A stretch of DNA of 56,810 bases, from the NCBI GenBank assembly GCA_027487315.1, contig JAIYDW010000234.1, positions 1 to 56,810 on the forward strand, read 5' to 3'. The position numbers and the translations under genes were made by a program. Below are positions 51,600 through 56,810 of this stretch, one piece after another (the first letter of the stretch is position 1; each line of letters starts with the position of its first letter). Under the pieces are notes generated by a model. That model saw only the letters and a program-made list of their open reading frames with translations. It had not been told where the DNA came from and made no database searches. This DNA is from Verrucomicrobiaceae bacterium (lineage in GTDB: Bacteria; Verrucomicrobiota; Verrucomicrobiia; Verrucomicrobiales; Verrucomicrobiaceae).

Positions 51600-51753
51600 A
51601 AGGGATAAGGAGAGAGAGACAGACCAATCACCGACAAACGAAAGCGCCATCGCACGCCCTCATCGCCTCCCCCAGTAAACCCCCAACCCATCCACCACGT
51701 CCACCCTTTTCTCCCCCACCCCCCAAATCCTCGTCCGCTCTCCCCTCTTCATC

Positions 51754-52386
51754 TCATCCTCCACCAAGGACAGATGGCTTCCAAACGTCACACTCCCTCG
51801 CCCACTCCCGCACCAGCGCCGCCGCCTCCTCTTCCAACCCCGCATAGCCCCGCGCCCACTCCTCAGCCACATACCCACGCGGCACCGGTTGATCATACAA
51901 CTGCGTGAACAGCCACGCCGCCAGCCGCGCCCCGGCACGATCCAGCCCCCCGGACTTCGCACCCCGCTGCAGCCAGAACAGCACCCCCCAGTTCACCAGC
52001 GCATCCGCATGCAGCCCCCACGCCCCGCCCTCAAAGTGCGCCGCATACAGCCCCGCCAGACCACCATACGTACTCCCCGTCGACTCCCCCCGTTGCAACT
52101 CCTCATCCAGCTTCCCCCCATCAAACCGCAGCACCCCATAGCAAAACGCATCGCACGACAACTCCGGCTTCCACGTCATCGGCTCGATCCCCGCCCGCCC
52201 TGACAGACAGTCCAGCCCATCATCCAGCGCATCCAGCCCCGCCGCCTCCCCGCGCAACCTCGCCACCTCCACCGCCACCCGCGCCACATTTCCCAGCACC
52301 TTCACCTCCTCCCTCGACATCCCACCGTGCCGCAGCGCCTCCACCACCTCCCGCCCCGACTTCCCCGCCATCGTGAACCCCGCCAT
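51754..52386 (-). CDS. Conserved-looking protein of unknown function
   Basis: This 210-residue protein is not recognised. It has alternating helical segments (REEVKVLGNVARVAVEVARL) and aromatic-rich blocks (YGGLAGLYAAHFEGGAWGLH, ALVNWGVLFWLQRG), with no signal peptide or transmembrane segment. Its start overlaps the stop of the upstream 85-residue gene (TGATG), so the two form a coupled pair. The pair lies divergent to the restriction-modification gene. Confidence 0.6.
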   Translation of the reverse strand: MAGFTMAGKSGREVVEALRHGGMSREEVKVLGNVARVAVEVARLRGEAAGLDALDDGLDCLSGRAGIEPMTWKPELSCDAFCYGVLRFDGGKLDEELQRGESTGSTYGGLAGLYAAHFEGGAWGLHADALVNWGVLFWLQRGAKSGGLDRAGARLAAWLFTQLYDQPVPRGYVAEEWARGYAGLEEEAAALVREWARECDVWKPSVLGGG

Positions 52387-52643
52387 CAATCCACCGCCCC
52401 CTCCGGCAGTTCCGTTTCCCACTCATCGATCTCCACCTCCGTGATCTCCCACTCAGCCGACACCGTCGCCAAAATCCGCCTAGCCACCTCGTCCGCCGTA
52501 TAGTGGGTCCGAACATGCCCCTCAGTCGCATCGTTCAGGATCATCAGCACCACCTCCCGCCCCTCCGTCCACCTCACCCCGTCAAACAACACCGACTCCC
52601 CGAAGACTCGGGCCCGGACTCGTCCAGTAGGGGGTAAACTCAT
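52386..52643 (-). CDS. Small soluble protein of unknown function
   Basis: This 85-residue protein has a beta-rich N-terminus (GRVRARVFGESVLFDGVRWT) and an acidic C-terminus (EITEVEIDEWETELPEG). There is no recognisable domain. It is translationally coupled (TGATG) to the 210-residue gene downstream. Small acidic protein plus larger partner is a layout seen in toxin-antitoxin or immunity pairs, but nothing else supports that here. Confidence 0.55.
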   Translation of the reverse strand: MSLPPTGRVRARVFGESVLFDGVRWTEGREVVLMILNDATEGHVRTHYTADEVARRILATVSAEWEITEVEIDEWETELPEGAVD

Positions 52644-52773
52644 AGCCCCCCCATAAACGCCTCCTCACCCTCTTTCAATCTCCTACCTCACCCCACATCC
52701 TCAAATTTCAAATCGCCTCTCCCATCGCATTCCCGCCCCTTGACCCCATCCCCCACCTAGGCGAAACCTCCCC

Positions 52774-55692
52774 ATGACCGCCGCCGAAGCCAAGACCCTC
52801 ATCCCCCCCTTCCTCGACTTCGTCAAAACCCTCCAAGGCGACGAAAAAAGCGAAGCCCAAACCTTCCTCGACCGCCTCTTCCGCGCCCTCGGTCACCCCG
52901 GAGCCAAAGAAGCCGGAGCCACCTTCGAATACCGCGTCGCAAAAAAACCCGGCACCTCCCAGCTCACCCTCTTCACCGACGCCGAACTCGGCACCGCCCC
53001 CAAAGCCAAAGGCGGCGTCAAATTCGCCGACCTCCTCTGGCCCGGACGCGTCCTCATCGAAATGAAGTCCCGGGGCGAAAAGCTCGAAAAGCACTACGAC
53101 CAGCTCTTCTACTACTGGAGCCACATCGTCCCGAAGCGCCCCCCATACGCCATCCTCTGCAACTTCGATGAAATTTGGATCTACGACTTCAACGAACAGC
53201 TCTTCGACCCCGTCGACCGCCTCCGCATCACCGACCTCCCCCAGCGCCACACCGCCCTCGGCTTCCTCTTCAAGCATCAAGTCAAACCCCTCTTCGAGAA
53301 CAACCGCGTCACCGTCACCCGCAATGCCGCAGACCACCTCGCCCACGTCTTCCTCCGCCTCACCAAAGACCGCCCCCAGGCCGAGCGCATCGACCCCGCC
53401 CGCGCCCAGCGCTTCATCCTCCAGATGCTCGTCAGCTACGTCTCCGAGGACCTGAACCTCCTCCCCGGCCAGATCGTCACCCAGCTCCTCGACGAATGCC
53501 TCCGCAAAGAAGCCAACAGCTATGACGTCTTCGGCGGCCTCTTCCGCCAGATGAACCATCGCACCAAAGCGGACGGCGGACGCTTCAAAGAAGTCCCCTA
53601 CTTCAATGGCGGCCTCTTCGCCACCGTCGACCCCATCGAACTCAAACCCGGCGAACTCGAGCGCCTCCGCCGCGCAGCCGATCAGGACTGGTCCCAGGTC
53701 CGCCCCGAAATCTTCGGCACCCTCTTCCAGCACAGCATGGACAAAGACGAGCGCCACGCCTACGGCGCCCACTTCACCTCCGAGGTCGACATCAACAAAG
53801 TCATCGAACCCACCATCGCCCGCCCCTGGCGTCAGCGCATCGAAGCCTGCGGCAAAAACCGCACCAAACTCCGCGACACCCTCCGCGACCTCCGCCTCTA
53901 CCGCGTCCTCGACCCCGCCTGCGGCTCAGGCAACTTCCTCTACCTCGCCTATCGCGTCTTGAAGCGCCTTGAGCGCGACATCCTCCTCCGCCTCCGCGAA
54001 GCCGGAGAGCCCCACCACAACCTCGTCTCCGCCGTCTCCCCCCTGCAACTCTTCGGCATGGACATCCTCCCCACCGCCGTCGAAATCGCCCGCGTCACCC
54101 TCACCCTCGCCAAAGAACTCGAACTCCTCGAAGCCGAAAAACTCAGCGACGCCGACGGCCTCTACCTCCCCGAAAGCCCTCTCCCCCTCGACAACCTCGA
54201 CAAACAAATCCTCTGCGCGGACGCCCTCTTCACCCCCTGGCCCAAAGCCGACGCCATCATCGGCAATCCACCCTATCTTGGCGCTCGTCGCGCTACCGTC
54301 GAGTTTGGCGCTGACTACATCAAACGAGTGAGAAAAGTCTTCCCGAGCGTCCCTGGACGCGCTGACTTCTGCGTTCACTGGTTCAAGAAAGCACACGACC
54401 AATTGAATCCGGGAGCACGTGCTGGACTCGTAGGCACCAACACAATTAGGCAGAATTACTCCCGCGAAGGAGGTCTTGATTACATCGTCGCCAACGGGGG
54501 GACGATCACAGACGCCGTCTCAACAGAAGTATGGTCCGGTGATGCTGCCGTCCACGTTTCTATTGTGAACTGGCTGAAGGGAGAATGCACCGAACCAAAA
54601 AAACTCATGGTTCAGCGTGGCGATCACTCAGACAGCCCATGGGACACGCACATCCTTCCCACCATCAACTCCTCGCTCTCCGCTGGCCTTGACGTCTCAA
54701 CGGCGATACCCCTCAAAGCTAACAGTTCTTCGTCAGCTTGTTTTCAGGGCCAGACCCATGGTCACGAAGGCTTTTTAATCGCACGGGAGGATCAGATGCT
54801 CCTTCAAGCGGTTGAACCTGAAGTGCTACACCCATTCCTCACGGGCGACGACATGCTTTCAGAATCCGACTCGAAGCCCACTCGTTTCGTCATCGATATG
54901 AATCAGTGTGCTGATGTCTTTGCAGCAAAAACATTTCCAAAGGCATTCGAACTGCTGAGCGAACGTGTAATGCCAACTGCACGCAAGAATGCCGAAGAGG
55001 AATTTAAGAACACCAAAAAAGACGTTGGCCCGAGGCAAACGCATTTCAAAAGATGGTGGAAGTTTTGGCGGGGTCGCGAGCAGATGATCAACACGATCAC
55101 ATCCTTGCCGCGTTACACCATCTGCGTTCGCCATACCAAGCGCCCAATTTTCGAATTCATCTCCCCGGCCATCCATCCAAACGACGCACTTCAAGTGTTT
55201 CCACTTTGCGACGATTACTCATTCGGGATTCTCCAATCGCCGACACATTTTGAGTGGTTCATGGCACGGTGTTCAACCCTCAAAGGCGACTTCCGCTACA
55301 CCAGCGACACCGTCTTCGACACCTTCCCCTGGCCCCAAAACCCCAGCAAGAAACAAATCCGAGCCATAGCCGACGCCGCCGTCGCCCTTCGCCAACTCCG
55401 CCGCGACACCATGGCCAAATTGAACTGGTCCCTCCGCGATCTCTACCGCAGCCTCGAACAGCCCGGCTCAAACCCCCTCCGCGACGCCCACGCCGCCCTC
55501 GACGCCGCAGTCCGCGTCGCCTACGGCATGGCCAAAAACGAAGACATTCTCACCCACCTCCTTGCCCTCAACCACGCCTGCGCCGAAAAAGAGCGCACCG
55601 GAGAAAAGATCACCCCACCCGGCCTCCCCCTCCCCCCCGAAGACCACCCCGCCTACATCACCCCCGACTGCATCCAACCCCCAGCAATCTGA
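52774..55692 (+). CDS. MmeI-like type IIL/IIG restriction-modification enzyme
   Basis: This 972-residue single polypeptide has the four-part MmeI order. The N-terminal nuclease has FADLLWPGRVLIEMKSRGE, where D and E-x-K form the PD-(D/E)xK site (~86-101), and a helical linker follows. An adenine-specific methylase has motif I LDPACGSGNFLY (~377-388) and motif IV IGNPPYLG (~498-505). A target-recognition region lies at ~600-830, with a C-terminal helical cap. It both methylates and cuts DNA at its site. Codons between about 54280 and 55260 are visibly less C-rich than the flanks, matching the TRD, which suggests recombinational replacement of specificity. Start 52774 follows a 130-bp divergent promoter region. 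Confidence 0.88.
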   Translation: MTAAEAKTLIPPFLDFVKTLQGDEKSEAQTFLDRLFRALGHPGAKEAGATFEYRVAKKPGTSQLTLFTDAELGTAPKAKGGVKFADLLWPGRVLIEMKSRGEKLEKHYDQLFYYWSHIVPKRPPYAILCNFDEIWIYDFNEQLFDPVDRLRITDLPQRHTALGFLFKHQVKPLFENNRVTVTRNAADHLAHVFLRLTKDRPQAERIDPARAQRFILQMLVSYVSEDLNLLPGQIVTQLLDECLRKEANSYDVFGGLFRQMNHRTKADGGRFKEVPYFNGGLFATVDPIELKPGELERLRRAADQDWSQVRPEIFGTLFQHSMDKDERHAYGAHFTSEVDINKVIEPTIARPWRQRIEACGKNRTKLRDTLRDLRLYRVLDPACGSGNFLYLAYRVLKRLERDILLRLREAGEPHHNLVSAVSPLQLFGMDILPTAVEIARVTLTLAKELELLEAEKLSDADGLYLPESPLPLDNLDKQILCADALFTPWPKADAIIGNPPYLGARRATVEFGADYIKRVRKVFPSVPGRADFCVHWFKKAHDQLNPGARAGLVGTNTIRQNYSREGGLDYIVANGGTITDAVSTEVWSGDAAVHVSIVNWLKGECTEPKKLMVQRGDHSDSPWDTHILPTINSSLSAGLDVSTAIPLKANSSSSACFQGQTHGHEGFLIAREDQMLLQAVEPEVLHPFLTGDDMLSESDSKPTRFVIDMNQCADVFAAKTFPKAFELLSERVMPTARKNAEEEFKNTKKDVGPRQTHFKRWWKFWRGREQMINTITSLPRYTICVRHTKRPIFEFISPAIHPNDALQVFPLCDDYSFGILQSPTHFEWFMARCSTLKGDFRYTSDTVFDTFPWPQNPSKKQIRAIADAAVALRQLRRDTMAKLNWSLRDLYRSLEQPGSNPLRDAHAALDAAVRVAYGMAKNEDILTHLLALNHACAEKERTGEKITPPGLPLPPEDHPAYITPDCIQPPAI

Positions 55693-55738
55693 ACCAGACC
55701 AACCCTACCATTCCCAAAAAACCCAACCGCAAACTCTG

Positions 55739-56602
55739 ATGAAACCGCAAGATCACACCGACGCTTGGCGCAAGAATGTCCGCACGAAGGCCCAGGAAAT
55801 TCAGCAACAACTCACCCAGGTGATCTCATTACTTCCCCACGCTCACGCCCACATAGACACCCCCACATTTCACAACCACTTATCCACGGTCATCGCCAAA
55901 TGTGAGTCAATGCATACCCTCTTTGGCGAAAACATGGCACCAACCACACTTCGCGAACTGACAAAGTCATTAACACGCTGGAAGGACAACCTCACCTCGG
56001 CCCAACTCACAATCGAAATCGCCCGTCTGCACACGGCAATCGGGAAGCTGGATGGTGCAACCGAACCAGACGACCTCTCCTTCACAGCAATCTTTGAAAA
56101 ACACCTCAAAGACGACACGCTACAACAATACCTGCACGAGCTCATCTCCGAACTAAAGAACCTACTAGACGTAGGTGATGACACACTCACCAACCAAACA
56201 GCAAAGGAACTGGAACTCATCCTTCGCGAACTCACAAACCGAAAACAGCAATCCCTGTTCGACATCCAGCCATGGATCGAATTCGCCGCCGCCACACTCG
56301 TTGCAACAATCGATGCATGCACAGGCACCCCCGCCGCTACCATCGTGTCCGCAGCTCTAGTAGCGGCAAAGAAATCATACACGCGGGTCAAAGAACTTTC
56401 CAGCGACGCATATGCTGAGTACCGCAGGACAGTAAATCTCCGCTCACACTCAAAACTCAAAGGTGATATTCGCCCCTGGCTTCTCACTGCTCCCCTAGAT
56501 GACGTCACCACGACAACGTTAGACCCGTTAAATGTTGACGCTCTAACCTCAAATACCGAACAGAAGACCCAACCCTCCACCGACCACGCCAGCCGCAAAT
56601 AG
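55739..56602 (+). CDS. Helical protein with hydrophobic segment, downstream of RM gene
   Basis: This 287-residue protein is not recognised. Residues 1-190 are predominantly helical and charged (AWRKNVRTKAQEIQQQLTQV, ELISELKNLLDVGDD), with coiled-coil character. Residues ~200-240 are hydrophobic (WIEFAAATLVATIDACTG, AATIVSAALVAAKKS), possibly one or two membrane helices. The C-terminus is polar. It starts 46 bp after the restriction enzyme and has the lower-GC, less C-rich base use of that gene's TRD, unlike most neighbours. Defence-linked function is only a guess from location. Start 55739 excludes a proline-rich overlap. Confidence 0.62.
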   Translation: MKPQDHTDAWRKNVRTKAQEIQQQLTQVISLLPHAHAHIDTPTFHNHLSTVIAKCESMHTLFGENMAPTTLRELTKSLTRWKDNLTSAQLTIEIARLHTAIGKLDGATEPDDLSFTAIFEKHLKDDTLQQYLHELISELKNLLDVGDDTLTNQTAKELELILRELTNRKQQSLFDIQPWIEFAAATLVATIDACTGTPAATIVSAALVAAKKSYTRVKELSSDAYAEYRRTVNLRSHSKLKGDIRPWLLTAPLDDVTTTTLDPLNVDALTSNTEQKTQPSTDHASRK

Positions 56603-56670
56603 AAATCGTTTAATTTTTCGCCGCCTTTCCCCCCAACAACCACCGGCCCTCCTCGCAATCGCTAAATTCA

Positions 56671-56810
56671 AGCCTGCGCATACCGTCCGCAGCCCTGCAC
56701 ACACCCTCCGCAGCCCTGCACACCTCCTCCGCAGCCCTGCACACCTCCTCCGCAGCCCTGCACACCTCCTCCGCAGCCCTGCACACCTCCTCCGCATCCC
56801 TGCACACCTC
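56671..56810. repeat. 21-bp tandem repeat running off the window end
   Basis: The unit CAGCCCTGCACACCTCCTCCG (21 bp, given here in two parts as CAGCCCTGCACAC and CTCCTCCG) repeats at least five times with near identity, preceded by one degenerate copy, and continues past the edge. On the minus strand one frame reads as heptads EEVCRAA. Since 56603 no other gene signal is seen. Confidence 0.85.

Noticed and set aside
52708-53772. 354-codon minus-strand frame
   Set aside because: Antisense to the nuclease and linker part of the RM enzyme, with acidic low-complexity content.
56671-56810. Possible CRISPR array
   Set aside because: Units are contiguous 21-mers without unique spacers, so it is a tandem repeat.

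Overview
The window looks like a chromosomal segment of a Verrucomicrobiota bacterium (Prosthecobacter/Verrucomicrobium-like). The indicators are planctomycete/verrucomicrobial exported proteins (DUF1549/DUF1553 and DUF1587-DUF1585 cytochromes, DUF1501, DUF1552), ThuA and FGE-like proteins, sialidase-type propellers, GC-rich coding sequence, and many dispersed palindromes. No rRNA, tRNA, CRISPR array or phage module was seen.

Region 1 (1-31.6 kb) is a co-directional, tightly packed carbohydrate catabolic locus on the + strand. It begins with a ThuA-like C-terminus cut by the window edge. A FAH-family hydrolase, a GlcD/GlcE/GlcF-type oxidase, a PQQ-type dehydrogenase-cytochrome fusion, an FGE-sialidase fusion, a sialidase, a sialate O-acetylesterase and an esterase/beta-helix protein broken by an amber codon follow. 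Next come an MFS transporter, an SMP-30 lactonase, a mutarotase, an FMN-dependent 2-hydroxy-acid dehydrogenase, an SDR and a GntR/FadR-type regulator. The gene set fits a non-phosphorylative L-fucose/L-rhamnose-type route: aldose, lactone, acid, 2-keto-3-deoxy acid, 2,4-diketo acid, then pyruvate plus lactate. Lactate could be oxidised by the GlcDEF-like complex or the FMN enzyme. A 19-bp identical operator-like sequence lies upstream of both the FAH gene and the SDR-regulator pair, so the locus is probably one regulon. Four exported cytochrome/Tat-type genes follow, with a REP-associated transposase unit between the last two, and then a decayed sialidase copy.

Region 2 (32-36 kb) is one 1303-residue exported protein that combines a TIM barrel, a LamG-like domain, a DUF6797-like region, a propeller and an azurin-type copper domain. 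A palindrome is inserted in frame within the propeller.

Region 3 (36-52.6 kb) is mostly housekeeping: acetyltransferase, TPR protein, PagL-like deacylase, low-molecular-weight tyrosine phosphatase, the rpsP/KH-protein cluster, an AraC regulator with a TIM-barrel isomerase, Mrp, an RfaE2-like adenylyltransferase, PurN, a UvrD/PcrA helicase, a GH-like protein and a choloylglycine-hydrolase-like amidase. Region 4 (52.7-56.8 kb) is a single-chain MmeI-like restriction-modification enzyme, an unknown helical/membrane protein and a 21-bp tandem repeat running off the edge.

The most unusual signal is a family of palindromes in region 1. Full copies have two 12-mers in tandem facing two inverted 12-mers, and three are exactly 67 bp. 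They sit at the 5' ends of exported-protein genes and are translated. The A-rich arm encodes Lys/Asp and the complementary T-rich arm encodes Phe/Leu/Cys, so one palindrome supplies the basic and hydrophobic parts of a signal peptide. All functional calls are from reading the sequence; no database search was run.
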